Counted from the stretch's first letter, positions 20,820 through 33,015 are shown. The stretch: DNA of 64,000 bases from Poecilobothrus nobilitatus (GCA_947095535.1 OX352772.1:144036660-144100659); one strand, 5' to 3'. Numbers and translations are program-made. The notes: a model not told the origin generated them from the letters alone.

Positions 20820-23208
20820 CTAGCAGAGTACCCGGCGTTGCCCGGAGTATTTTATTGGCTTTATGAAATAAAAATTATTAACTTTTGTTTTTACGTTAAT
20901 ATAATTTAATTAATATAGTTAACTTATTATTATGCATTTACAGATGCTGGTAGTTTATATTCTATATTTTATTAGATTTAGTTAAATTGAATAAACAGAG
21001 CCAAGAATTAGAGACAATTCTTCTACAAAAATTTTTTAGAAGAATCAATAATCTATTGAGTACACAATTACGGCGAAGTGAATTTGCACAATATATTCTT
21101 TAATACCGAGACATAAAATCGCATTTCAATTATGACCATAATGTAGTATATTTTTTTTTTCGTAAGTAATATCACTTCATGTTTTGGTGAATATCCTTTT
21201 AAGCACATTTTGAAAAATTTGTTATTAAGTTCGCTCTGTCCCTCCGTCTGTTAAAACTTATATACTGTTTAATAAAGAGTAATGAAATATTAACTATGCA
21301 TAGGTCTCTTAAAAGAGTAATGTTTTAGAACAACTTTTTTATGTACCCTCACCGTTGGAGATCCTACAGCACCAACAGCGAATTTTGAAAAAAACTTCTT
21401 TTTAAATGCGTACATTTCCGGTTCTGTTTAACATATTTTCAATATAAAAAATACATGATTGTTTTTTACATTTATAAATCAACCAGAATTTTTTTACGTT
21501 TAGTTTTTCTAATTATGTTTCCAAATTGATTGGCTAAAAATATGTGTAAAAATTGTATATGGATAAGAATGTAAGGTTTTCTGTTCTTTAAACATGTATG
21601 TACCATTTTTGATTAAATGATGTACAGAAATGTGAATATGTTTTCTAATTTAATTGATAAAGTTTATAGTATTTTTAAATATACGGATATTATACATACT
21701 ATATGTACATATTTCAATGATATGTTATGGGAAATATGTTATACACATGCATCTTCTATAGGTAGACCACATGTAAAGATCACATGTAAGTAATACATTT
21801 CTGAATGATGACATGATGATTGTCTAATGTAGCAAATTGTTTCTGTTTTTAAACAACGGCCGAAAATGTTATGTTGTTAAGACTTAAACACAGTATTCTT
21901 AAGATACTTAATAAGGTTACTTTAATTACTGTTCTATATTAGAAATTTGCATTGAAAGGTTTTTATGGAATATTAGAAACAGTATAGATAAAAGTAAAGA
22001 ATGTTGGAAATATCTTTTTAATAATAATAACAATACCCAAAATTAGGCAAAATATTATTAATAAGTGCTCGTGCGGAAATGGGTTAACAAACGTTAACAA
22101 ACATTTTGTCAAAGGCTTAATTTAGAACCATAAATTCATTCTGCCAAATTAGACAGAAATTAGAAACAAAATTTTTTTTTTGGTTAATCTATCGTGCCGA
22201 AATGTGTTAATGTATCACAACAAAATTTATTGAATGAGTTTGAGTGCCAAAGTGCAATACTTGTACAAATTTTCAATTGGTCAAATCGTTTAAGCACAAC
22301 AACAAAAAATGAGAATTTCATGGCCTGAAGCATGATGGGTTAATCTATCGTAACCAAATCAACTCAGAAAGCTTTTGTTATAAAGACCTACACTTTTGTA
22401 AATTTTCAACTCAATTGGTAAAACCGTTTAAGTGCGAGAACAAAGAAATTAAAAAAATTTATTGAGTCCTGGTGCCGAAACGGGCAAACCAAATAAACTC
22501 AGTAAGCTCCTGTTGTAAAGAGCTGCACTTTGATAAATTTTTAACTCAATTGGTCAAACAGTTTAAGTGCGACAACTAAGTAAATTACAAAACTTCACTG
22601 ACCCCTGGTGCCGCAACGGGTTAATGGATCGTAACCAAATAAACTCAATGAGCTCCTGTGATAAAAAGCTGCACTATTGTAAATTTTCAACTCAATTGGT
22701 CATACTGTTTAAGCAGGACAACAGAAAAATTTAATGAACTTCGTTCGGCTCTCCTGCCCAAACGGGTTACCGGATCTTCATAAAAATTTGTCACAGGCTC
22801 TTTTTCAGACCATAAACCCACCACACAAAATTGGACATAAATCGGAAACAAAAAATTTTTTGGAAGCCCGCCGGGCCGAATCCGGGTAAAATATTGAATC
22901 TAAATTTCATCGGTACCAGTTCAATGATAAGAAGAATATTTGTCCAAACTTTCAGCTCAATCGATTAAACCGTTTAGGCACGACAACAAAAAAACGAAAC
23001 GGCTTTAAATGGCTCTCGGGCCGCAATGGGTTAATGAACCGAAACGCGATATAGCCTATAACACTTTCCGGGGTCGTAGGAACGTTCCTGCAAAATTTGG
23101 TTGCAATCGGACTGGTGGTTTTTACGTGAAAAGGGCACAAACAAACAAACAAACAAAGAAACAAATAAACAAACAAACAGAATTTCTTCCTTATTTATTA
23201 GAAGAAGA
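20820..23208 (-). mobile_element. Helitron-like unit U2, complete (2389 bp)
   Basis: On the minus strand the unit begins TCTTCTTCTAATAAATAAGG (from 23208) and ends in a short hairpin followed by CTAG (20823-20820). This is the TC...hairpin...CTAG architecture of Helitrons. The hairpin pairs TAC-CCGG with CCGG-GTA (one T bulged) around GCAACG. Inside lie an AAAC microsatellite, about seven degenerate 146-bp sub-repeats and an AT-rich module. It has no Rep/helicase gene and so is non-autonomous. Structure resembles fly DINE-1-type elements, which also hold internal tandem repeats. Family naming is inference. Confidence 0.65.
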
Positions 23209-25975
23209 CTAGCAGAGTACCCGGCGTTTCCCGGAGTATTTGATCAGCTTTATGAAATAAAAATTATTAACTTTTGCTTTTGAGTAAATATAATTTAATT
23301 AATATAGTTCACCCATTACTATGCATTTCCACGTACTGGTAGTTAATATTCTACTTTTTGTTACATTTAGTTAAATTGAATAAACAGAGCGAAGATTTAG
23401 AGATAATTTATCTACAAAAAATCTTTAAAGGAATCAATAATCTATTGAGTACACAATTACGGCGAAGTGAGTTTTCACAATATATTCGTTAATACTGAAA
23501 CATAAAATCGATACCGAAAAATAAAATAAATTAAATTATAAGAGGCCATAATGTAACCAATTTTTTTTTGTAAGTAATGTAACTTCATGTTTTGGTGAAT
23601 TATTCTTTTAAGCACATTTTGAAAAATTTGTTATTAGGTTTGCTCTAGCCCTCCGTCTGTTAAAACTTATATACTGTTTAATAAAGAGCAATGAAATATT
23701 AACTATGCATCATAAGCTCTTCAAATTTTGAAAAAACTTCTTTTGAAATGCGTACATTTAAGGTTCTGTTTAACATATTTTCAATATAAAAAATACATGA
23801 TTGTTTTTTACCTTTATAAATCAACCAGAATTTTTTTACGTTTAGTTTTTCTAATTATGTTTCCAAATTGATTGGCTAAAAATATGTGTAACGAGGAAGA
23901 GTGCAGTAGAGTAGACTGTCTCAACTCTGGGATACCCGTATGAACGTAATATATCCTGTTTCTATAAAACTTGATCATCTTTCAAAAACATTCAGTTGTT
24001 TTAGTACCGAACTGCAGAGATATATTTATGTAGATTGGGGAGTTGTATCACAGCTACCCGAATCTATTGCGCCTAGCTTCATTAAGTTCCAAGAAATGCA
24101 AGAAGCCTGAACCGGCTGCTTTAGGCCAATCAAATTTTACAAAAGTTTTTGGCATGCAACTCGACACTTTTTCACTAAATTTCAGATAGCTAGCTTCAAT
24201 AGACACTGAGTTATTTTCATTCAAAAAGAGAAGTTGTATGGCAAGTATCCGAAGTTGTTATATCATCACAACGAAATTTTACAGAAGTTGTTGCCATAAA
24301 ACTGGATCATCATTTGCAAAATTTCAGATACCTAGATTGGATAGACACTGGGTTATTTCCATTTAAAGAAAGAAGTTGTATGGCAGCTACTCGAGCCCGG
24401 TGGCCGAAAATGCTGGAGTTTAATAGCAAAACTAACAATTTTGCAAAAGTGACGTAAAAAAAATGTCAGCCTCCTAGCTCCTTTAGTTTTTGAGTTATCG
24501 TGCGGACGGACGGACGGACGGACTGACGTACATGGCTTAAACGACTCAGAATTCGATTCTGAGCCGATCCATACCTTTGACACTATATCTAGCTCGACTC
24601 CTTTAAGGTGTCACAAATGTAATAGCAAATTTATTATACCCTTGAACAAAGTTCATACGGGTATAAAAATTGTATATTTGTAAGAATGTAAGGTTTTCTG
24701 TTCTTTAAATATGTATGTACTCATTTTTGATTAAATGCTGTACAGAAATGTGTATATGTTTTCTAATTTAATTGATTAAGTTTATAATATTTTTAAATAC
24801 ACGGATATTATACATACTATATGTACATATTTCAATGATATTTTATGGGAAATATGTTATACACATGCATCTTATTTAGGTAGACCAAATGTAAAGACCA
24901 CATGTAACTAATGCATTTCTGAATGATGACATGATGATTGTCTAATGTAGGAGATTGTTTCTGTTTTTGAACAACGGCCGAAAATGTTATGTTGTTAAGA
25001 CTTAAACACAGTATTCTTAAGATACTTAATAAGGTTACTTTAATTATTGTTCTATATTAGAAATTTGCATTGAAAGGTTTTTATGGAATATTAGAAACAG
25101 TATAGATAAAAGTAAAGAGTGTTTGAAATATCTTTTTAATAATAATAACAATACACAAAATTAGGCAAAATATTATTAAGTGCTCGTGCGGAAATGGGTT
25201 AACAAACGTTAACAAACATTTTGTCACACGTTTTATTTAGAATCATAAATTCTTCCTCCCAAATTAGACAGAAATTAGAAACAAAATTTTTTTTTGACAG
25301 TCTATCGCGTCGAAATGTGTTAATGTATCACAACAAAATTTATTGAATGTGTTTGTGTGCCACAGTGCAATACTTGTGCAAATTTTCAATTGGTCAAATC
25401 TTTTAGGAACATCAACAAAAAATGAGAATTTCATGGCCTGAAGCCTGATTAGTTAATGTATCGTAGCCAAATCAACTCAGAGAGCTTTTGTTATAACCTA
25501 AACTTTTGTAAATTTTCAACTCAATTGGTAAAACCGTTTAAGTACGACAACAAAGAAATTTAAAATTTTTATTGAGCCCTGGTGCCGAAACGGGTTAATT
25601 GATCGTAACCAATTCTCCTCAGTTAGCTCCTGTGGTAAAGAGCTACACTTTTGTAAATTTTCAATTCAATTGGCAAAACAGTTTAAGCGCGACAACAAAG
25701 AAATTGAAAAATTTCATTGAGTCTTGTTGCCGAAACGGGTTAATGAATCGTATCCAAATCAACTCAGGGAGCTCCTGTGGTAAAGAGCTATACTTTGATA
25801 AATTTTTAACTCAATTGGTCAAACAGTTTAAGTGCGAAAACTAAGTAAATTACAAAATTTCACTGACCCCTGGTGTTGAAATGGGTTAATGAATCGTAAC
25901 CAAATCAATTCAGTGAGCTCCTGTGGTAAAGAGCTACAATATTGTAAATTTTCAACTCAATTGGTCAAACTGTTT
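23209..25975 (-). mobile_element. Helitron-like unit U3, 5' end missing, with nested N1
   Basis: CTAG at 23209-23212 directly touches the TC end of U2, so the two units are head to tail with no spacer. The AT-rich module runs to 23891. N1 is inserted at 23892-24664. The Helitron-like sequence then continues through the TGTTATGTTGTTAAGAC block (about 24987) and several 146-bp sub-repeats. It stops at about 25975 in an ACTTT microsatellite, losing the 5' end. Confidence 0.65.
23892..24664. repeat. Dispersed repeat N1, complete copy with GGAC microsatellite and end hairpin
   Basis: About 775 bases are inserted between ATATGTGTAA and AAATTGTATAT; uninterrupted units (about 21545) read straight through this site. 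Features are CGAGGAAGAGTGCAG at one end, GTTGTATGGCAGCTACTCGA in the middle, a (CGGA)n run at 24502-24518, and GGCTTAAACGACTCAGAATT. An end hairpin pairs TATACCC (24635-24641) with GGGTATA (24659-24665). The design resembles abundant intergenic repeats of higher flies. No coding potential or clear terminal inverted repeats. Target duplication may be TAA or TA, unresolved. Confidence 0.6.
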
Positions 25976-26434
25976 TACTTTACTTTACTTTACAAAACGC
26001 ATTTATTTATCTCTCTATAGCAAGCCGTTCAAAAGTTATAGATTTTTTTATGAAAAGTCGCTAAAACATCTTTAACCCCTGATATCTCGAAAATGGTCCA
26101 GAATAGACCTCCCTCCCATAGAATTTTTTGTTCGTGCTCTATGTGAAAGTTAACACGGGACACCCTTTGTAAATAATAATGTAATTACATTAAAATTTAC
26201 AAATTTTAAATCATTTACAATTTTTAAATTACATTAAATTAAAACTCAACATTTTAAATTTTACTAAAAAAAACATGAACTTAAAAGCAAAACCTTGCTG
26301 TTAAAAAACAAAATTGCACTTAAAGGCAAATCCTTGCTGTTTAAAAAAGATTGCACTTAAAAGCAAAACCTTGCTGTTAAAGAAAAACCTTTCATTTATA
26401 ACAAAAAGCCTTTTACTTAAACGAAAAAAAAAAA
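25976..26434. repeat. Unclassified sequence with a three-unit minisatellite
   Basis: An ACTTT microsatellite (25975-25992) starts the segment, followed by about 170 bases of moderately GC sequence ending GTTAACACGGGACACCCTTT (26150-26169) that I cannot classify. From 26277 to 26390 a 38-42-base unit (containing CTTAAAAGCAAAACCTTGCTG) occurs three times. The segment ends at an A-run against the inverted Helitron-like unit. No gene seen. Confidence 0.5.
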
Positions 26435-28540
26435 TCTAATAAATAAGGAAGAAATTCTGTTTGTTTGTTTGTTTGTGCCCTTTTCACGTAAAAACCATCA
26501 GTCCGATTGCAACCAAATTTTGCAGGAACATTTCTACGATCCCGGAAAGTGTTATAGGCTATATCGCGTTTCGGTTCATTAATCCATTGCGGCCCGAGAG
26601 CCATTTAAAGCTTTTTCGTTTTTTCGTTGTCCTGCCGTCCTTTCGTTGTCCTGGTTTGATCGGTTGAGTTGAAAATTTGTACAAATGTTCTCCTATACTT
26701 TGGGCAAGTACCTAATTTGGATTCAATATGTTACCCGGATTCGGCCCGGCGGGCTTTCAAAAAATTTTTTGTTTCTGATTTATATCCAATGTTGAATGGT
26801 GGTTTTATGGTCTGAAAAAAGTCTGTGTACAAATGTACAAATTTTTATGAATTTCCTGTAACCCGTTTGGCCACGAGAGCCGAACGAAGTTCATTAAATT
26901 TTTCTGTTGTCCTGCTTAAACGATTTGATCAATTGATTTGAAAATCCGCAAAATTATTGCTTTTTAGCAGAAAAGCTCACTGGGATAATTTGGTTACGAT
27001 CCATTAACCCGTTTTGGCACCAGGGCTCACTGAAGTTTTTTGATTTACTTAGTTGTCGCGCTTAAACGGTTTGACCAATTGAGTTGAAAGTTTACAAAAG
27101 TATTGGTCTTCTCCACAGAAGCTCACTGAGTTGATTTGGTTACGATCCATTGACCCGTTTAGGCATAAGGGCTCAGTGAAGTTTTTAATTTACTTTGTTG
27201 TAGCGCTTAAACGGTTTGACCAATTCAGTTGAAAATTTACAAAAGTATAGCTCTTTACCCCAGAAGCTCGTTGACTAGATTTGGTTATGATCCATTAACC
27301 CATTTCGGTACCAGCGCCCAATGAAGTTTTTTAATTTCTTTGTTGTCGCACTTAAAAGGTTTAACTAATTAAGTTGAAAATTTACAAAAGTGTAGGTCTT
27401 TATCATAAAACCTTTCTGAGTTAATTACGATGAGTTAATGTTACGATGCAATAACCCGTTTCAGCATCAGGCTTCAGGCCTAGAAGTTTCTTATTTTTTG
27501 TTGTTGTTCAACACTCTTTACTCTTGTCTATACTGTTTTTAATATTCCATAAGAAGCTTTCATTGCAAATTTCTAATATATAATAGTAAATAAAATAATC
27601 TTATTAAGTATCTTAAGAATACTGTGTTTAAGTCTTAACAACATAACATTCTGGGCCGTTGTTAAAAAACAGAAACAATCTCCTACATACGACAACCATC
27701 ATGTCATCATTGAAAAATACATTGCTTACATATTTAAAGAACAGAAAACCTTACATTCTTTTCCATATACAATATTTACACATATTTTTAGTCAATTCAT
27801 TTGAAAACATAATTAGAAAAAGTAAACGTAAAAAAATTCTGGTTGATTTATAAAGGTAAAAAACAATCCTGTCTTTTTTTTTATTAAAAATATGTTTAAC
27901 AGAATATGAGATGTGTGCATTAAAAAAGAAGCTTTTCAAAATTTTAAGAGCGGTAGATGTTGTAAGATCTCAAACGGTTGAGGCTATATAAAGTTTTACA
28001 ACATTACTCTTTTAATAGACCTATGCATGGTTAATATTTCATTGCTCTTTATTAAACAGTGTATAAGGTTTATAAACAGACGAACGGACAGAGTGAAACT
28101 TTTCGGATTGAAGTTTTCAAAATGTGCTTACAAGGATTATTCATAAAAACATGAAGTGCCATTACTTTATTTCATTATTACGAAAAAAAATGTACTACAT
28201 TATAGTTTTTTATAATTGAAATGCGATTTCATGTTTCGGTATTAGCGAATAATATATTGTGAAAACTCATTTCACCCTAATAGTATTCTCAATAGATTAC
28301 TAATTCTTTTATTGATTTTTTGTAAACGAATTGTCCCTAATTCTTCGCTCTGTTTATTCGATTTGCTAAAAAAAATGAATGCAATTAAATGTAATAAAAA
28401 TTAAAATATGAACTATCAGCATGTGCATGTATAAATGGATAAATAATAAGTAAATGCATAAGTGAACTATATTAATTAAATTATATTAACGCAAAGGCAA
28501 AATTTTTAGCCAACAAAATACTCCGAGCAACGTCGGCTAG
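26435..28540 (+). mobile_element. Helitron-like unit U4, complete, inverted relative to the array
   Basis: The unit begins TCTAATAAATAAGGAAG right after an A (26434) and ends CGTCGGCTAG (28540) right before a T, matching the A^T insertion rule of Helitrons. It is 2106 bases long. The order matches U2 on its minus strand: AAAC microsatellite (as GTTT), GGCCCGAGAGCC block, 146-bp sub-repeats with GATCCATTRACCCG at 26998, 27144 and 27289, ACAACATAACATTC block near 27640, AT-rich module, and terminal CTCCGAGCAACGTCGG. The hairpin has picked up changes relative to U2. No coding capacity for a transposase. Confidence 0.7.
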
Positions 28541-29870
28541 TTGTATTATATTTACTCAACGCATATTAAAACCAAAACCATTTATACTATACATCCATAC
28601 ACAATAATATGATGACTAAAATTTTTCCAATCGAAGAAATATTTGTATTAATGATTTATTTCTTAGTATTTTTTTGTACTACCCTATCTATTTTATATTG
28701 TATTTGTATGTATTTGTATGTATTTCTTTTTCTTGTTTTTGAGAGTACCACGACATTGGCTTATATTTATTTAGTGGTGTAATATTATATATAATTGGAA
28801 CGAATTACATTAAAATTTCGTTCAGTTATATTATAAACAAAATTATAGATTTTGATGTAGATACAAATTGTTTTTATTTGTATTCAGTAATTTAGATTAT
28901 ATTTCCTCTAATAGAATTGATTAAGTTATCTTTAGCGTGTAAGTTTATAAGAGAACATTTACACTTCAAGTGTAAAAAACGAAAACAACTTAAAGAAAAA
29001 AGAGGAAATCATATCATGAAAATCTAAAATATATTTAGATAGAAAACGATTTTCAGTTATTTCTCAATTAATTAGCCATTTTTTAATTACAAAAATTTTA
29101 AATACATGAATATTGAAAAACATTAATCAATTGAATGCACAATCTATACTCTTTAAAAAAAAATCTCCAATTATTTATTTATTTATTTATTATAATTAAT
29201 TATTAATTTAAACTAAATTAATATCCATTTAATGTAACTAATATTAAGAAATTGGGTACATATTATATATGTACATAGTATAAAAGTACAAATCTAATTT
29301 TTGCAAATAATTTTTTTTTATATTTGGGTATAGTTTGTACTAACTTAAAATATAATAAAAATGTCTTGTGTTTTTATGTGCTAGTTGTTAGCTACCAAAA
29401 ATATTCTTGTCACGCAGGTTACATGACTAAAATTTCAATTTTAAATATCAAGTTTTACATTTTATTTCATTTCTAAAGTTTTCATAGTAAATATTAAAAT
29501 GTTTCATTAGTAGTATTGTGGTAATGTATTTCTTATACTTACAACGTACTTAGGTTACTAAATATGTTAAAACCTATATAAATCCTATGTCTATATTCGT
29601 ACATATACATATATGTATTATGTATGTACCATCATTTATACATCCAAATATGATTAGGAAAGTTGCAAGTAAAACGGTATTAATAGTATATTTCATTATT
29701 TATTTAACATTATAATGCATGAAACCGTCAACTCAGTGACACAATTTAAATTTTTAACTAAAAAATGCAGAGTTTATTTATTATAGTTTGGTTTAGTTAT
29801 TAAAAATAATTTAACTGTTGAAGTGATAGTTGCATTAGAATAAATTAGAGAAAACAAAATTGTATAAGAG
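28541..29870. other. AT-rich, apparently unique DNA; no gene seen
   Basis: No similarity to the repeats elsewhere in the window. Contains short ATTT runs (29174-29195) and scattered TA repeats. The last 150 bases could be the 5' untranslated region of the candidate exon; an arthropod-type initiator match (CTCAGTGAC) sits at 29732, which is weak evidence. Confidence 0.4.
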
Positions 29871-30072
29871 ATGAATTTAAAATACAAATATAGAACTATA
29901 TTCTGTATTGTTATTATATATTTGTTAAAAGCAAAAGCAAATGGCTTAATATTACAAGAATATAATATTACAAATCAAAAGAACTATCCAAATCGATCGT
30001 GTAATAATAGTATAAATCATATAACAAATAAGAATGTGAGTACTAAAACATTTTATGGAAATTATAAAGAAG
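29871..30072 (+). CDS. Candidate first coding exon of a secreted or membrane protein
   Basis: ATG at 29871 (purine at -3) begins a 67-codon frame. Its start has a classic signal-peptide layout: a basic N-region (KYKYR), a hydrophobic core (TIFCIVIIYLL) and a small-residue exit (KAKANG). The following stretch has three N-glycosylation sequons (NIT, NRS, NNS). At 30071 the sequence reads AG|GTAAGAAA, a near-perfect 5' splice site. Splicing there leaves phase 1, common where exons encoding extracellular domains follow. If not spliced, the frame stops at 30086. No downstream exon was found in the window, so any partner lies past the long AT-rich stretch or outside. I do not recognise the gene. 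Chance remains possible in AT-rich DNA. Confidence 0.4.
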
Positions 30073-32538
30073 GTAAGAAAGAATAAAAATTATGAGAAAA
30101 ATATATAAAATCCCAAAAAAAAAAAACGTTTAGCACATTAAATATGTCTGTAGATTTTATAAATCAAATTACTTATTTGATTTGCTAAATAAGAAATTAT
30201 AAATTTTAAAATTTAAAATTTATATGAATTTTAAATAAGATTAATAACAATGTTACCTCAGTGCTGTTCATAAGATAAAAAATAAATCATACAATACTCA
30301 ATGGTGCAAAATAAAACGAGTACTGTTTGATTAGGTATATATTAATATATAATTTAATATATAATATAAATATGTAAATTATAGTTGTACAAAAAATGTA
30401 GGAGTAAAATCATTTGCATCAGATACCTTGTATTTTTACCGACCGCATACATTAATGTATAAGGTAGGTATTGTTTTCATACTAAAAATTTGTACCCGAG
30501 ATTTTCGCAAAAATGCACTACTCCGGTGTGGAGAAGGCTGTAAAAAAATTTTCAGCATGATGTCCGTCTGTGTGTGTGTGTGGGGGTGCGTTCGTGTGTG
30601 GGTATGTCTGTGGGCATGTGTACAGCTTAAACGACTGAGCGGAATTTTTTGAAATTTCATATTTAAGGTTTTCACGTAAATATCTCGGATCGATAAGCTT
30701 TTGGAGCAAATCGGGCAGCCGCAAGTAGTAGTTTACTAGTGTATTTTTTAAGTTTTTTACGAATATTTTGTAACAGAAAAATTTTGTGAGAAAAATTATT
30801 AAAAAAAAGTTGTTACACAAGTAAAGAGGAACAACTTTGCCATAGAACATTTTTTGATCCGACTAACTTTAACTTTTATTTAATTTTTTTTTTAAGTTCA
30901 AATTTCATACGTAACACTCCATATGAATTTATATGAACAATTTTTTTTTGTTTTTTTTTTATATCTCTAAAAATTTTTATACATACATATGTACGTACTT
31001 ATATCTATGCCAACATATTATGCATTTGTTGATGACATAAAATTAAAATGGTAAAATTTTTGTTAGCAGATTTAATATTAATATCTTATGTTTGTTTTGT
31101 ATTTGTTTACAGTTTTTATTATTTTTTACTTTTAATATTATTTTTTGAATGAAAAAAAAATCATGTATCTACATTACAATAATAATAATAATAATAAATG
31201 GATGTATGAATGAATGTACATATATTTTATAAAATTATATTTATATTTGAATAAAAAAAAAAGTTATTAAATTATTAGAAGTTATTTTGCTTTGATATAA
31301 ATTATTATGTAAAAAATCTATAAATGTTGGCATTGTACTTTTTGTGTAGTGGCGGGTCTTGTGGTGGAGACAGCTGATTTTTTTAAGTTAAATTGGACTA
31401 CTTTATATTAACAAGAAAGTTCATTCGTTTGTTTGTTAAGCTTCGTATGAATATCACTGGTATGTAACTAAAATTAGTAGGAACATTTTTTTCTTTGTCT
31501 AATAAATTAAGGTAATCAATTTATTATAACAATATGATTTGGAATATAATAGAAAAATTCGTTTTAAAAATTTATTTTATATTTTTCAGTTCAGATTTAG
31601 AAAAAAGCTTTTTTTTTAAATTATTTTATTTGTTTGTATTGATAGATTGTTTTCGATTAAAAATTCAACTAATAATATTTAAAAACAATCAAAGTAACAC
31701 TTTTTTTTGTTGTTTTTTTCCTATTCGTTTTTATTTTTCTTCGCAGTATTACATTTTGCTCTTTTTTGTTTTCTGTTATTTAGGTTCGCTAAGTATTTCT
31801 ATTTTTTTTTGTTTAATATAAATATGTACTGTATGTACCTAGTCTATTGAAAAAATAGAAATTATTACCTATAGAACATTCTGAATTTTTTTTGTTCGTT
31901 TATGTTTACCGTCCATTCATATGCATACATACAATTTTTTTTTGTTCGTTTATGTTTACCGTCCTTTCATATAAATATGTATAACTGTTGCCTACATATT
32001 AAAAAATAATAAATCTACAACTAGTACATATATACCCATATATTCAATCATATATGTATCTATGCTATGGTCTGAACTTGTGATTGTTACATTGTATTAT
32101 ATTATATTGTGGCCAAATTTTTAAAAAATTAAGAAAACGTTGCATAGCAAAATTTAAATAAAAATATTATTGCAATTTTATAATGTTCTTTATTTCCACT
32201 TAAAAATCAACCCTTTAATAACTTTGATTTATACACTGTCTTGTTTTTTCTTTCTTTTCATACTATAACATTTTAATATTTATTGTTTTCTATCTGTTAT
32301 GTACGTAAATATCAGATGTACGTTTTTCTCTCTTCTTAGCATAACATTTGTTAAATTAACATTTAACATAACAATGGGGCACGCTAATCAGCAGCAGCAG
32401 CACGTCTTTTACTGTATTTAGATTCTTGACAAAAACTCATTTCATAAATTTCACATACCACATTTCACATTACACATACATATGTACCTATTATTATTAT
32501 TGCAATAGGTCATAGCATAGCTAACAATAATTTAGAAA
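30073..32538. other. AT-rich non-coding DNA (possible intron) with small repeats
   Basis: This follows the candidate splice donor. It holds the TG-rich dispersed repeat at about 30480-30850, an ATA/AAT run at 31178-31198, and a 50-base tandem duplication around 31884-31980 (TTTGTTCGTTTATGTTTACC twice). The rest is low-complexity T/A sequence with no convincing exon. Confidence 0.4.
30480..30850. repeat. Dispersed repeat N2 with TG/GTGT microsatellite
   Basis: This block is GC-richer than its surroundings: CTACTCCGGTGTGGAGAAGG, a TG-rich run (30559-30625), and GTACAGCTTAAACGACTGAG, then TCTCGGATCGATAAGC. The CTTAAACGACT core after a microsatellite is shared with N1 (24528-24546). Frames crossing the microsatellite on both strands look like artefacts. 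Probably a non-coding dispersed repeat. Confidence 0.45.
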
Positions 32539-33015
32539 TCCTGGACCATAGATATATTAACTAATAGATAGGCAGTGAAGAAAATATTTTCAGCCAATTT
32601 TGAGAAACAGCTGAGTGAACCGTGGGTATGTATTGCTTTAGTTTCCTCAGAAATAGGTTCCTAAAAGGAGAAATAATATCATTTCTAATTTTTAAAAGAA
32701 TTTTAGCGCTTATTTTGTTACTTTACAAGTAGTTAAAATTTTAAAAACAAAATATGTCAATTATTAAGTACATAATATAAAAATGTAAAATCTCTGAATG
32801 AAACTGGTTATAAGAAACTGCTTTACATTATTTTAATAAATATAAACAGCTGAGTGAACGAAATGTATACATATTATAAAATGCATATATATTTTTTTGA
32901 CCTACCTTACCTACCTTATTTTTTTGAATACCTTAAGATAGGAAAACACATAAGAAGAAAAGAAACGACTATAACTAATTTCCCATCTATTAGTTAATAT
33001 ATCTATGGCCTGGAC
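32539..33015. mobile_element. MITE-like element with about 30-bp terminal inverted repeats
   Basis: A 24-base core (32546-32569, starting CCATAGATATATTAACTAAT) is exactly inverted at 32985-33008, and partial complementarity extends a few bases outward on both sides (CCTGGA / GGCCTGGA). The inside is non-coding AT-rich DNA with CAGCTGAGTGAAC twice (about 32608, 32849). Length is about 477 bases. I could not define a target duplication. Confidence 0.65.

Noticed and set aside
9990..27470. Regular spacing of similar units, considered as a CRISPR-like array
   Set aside because: Units are about 146 bp, degenerate, without constant repeats and unique spacers; the genome is eukaryotic and they are internal to Helitron-like elements.
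30428..30850. Overlapping frames on both strands rich in His/Thr or Val/Cys
   Set aside because: They are readings of a TG microsatellite in repeat N2, with no domain.
31340..31375. GC-richer patch after GTGTAG as a second exon for the 29871 candidate
   Set aside because: The frame stops soon and there is no usable donor downstream.
31534..31821. 95-codon hydrophobic frame
   Set aside because: Poly-T composition yields Phe/Leu/Ile frames; no start context, motif or conservation visible.
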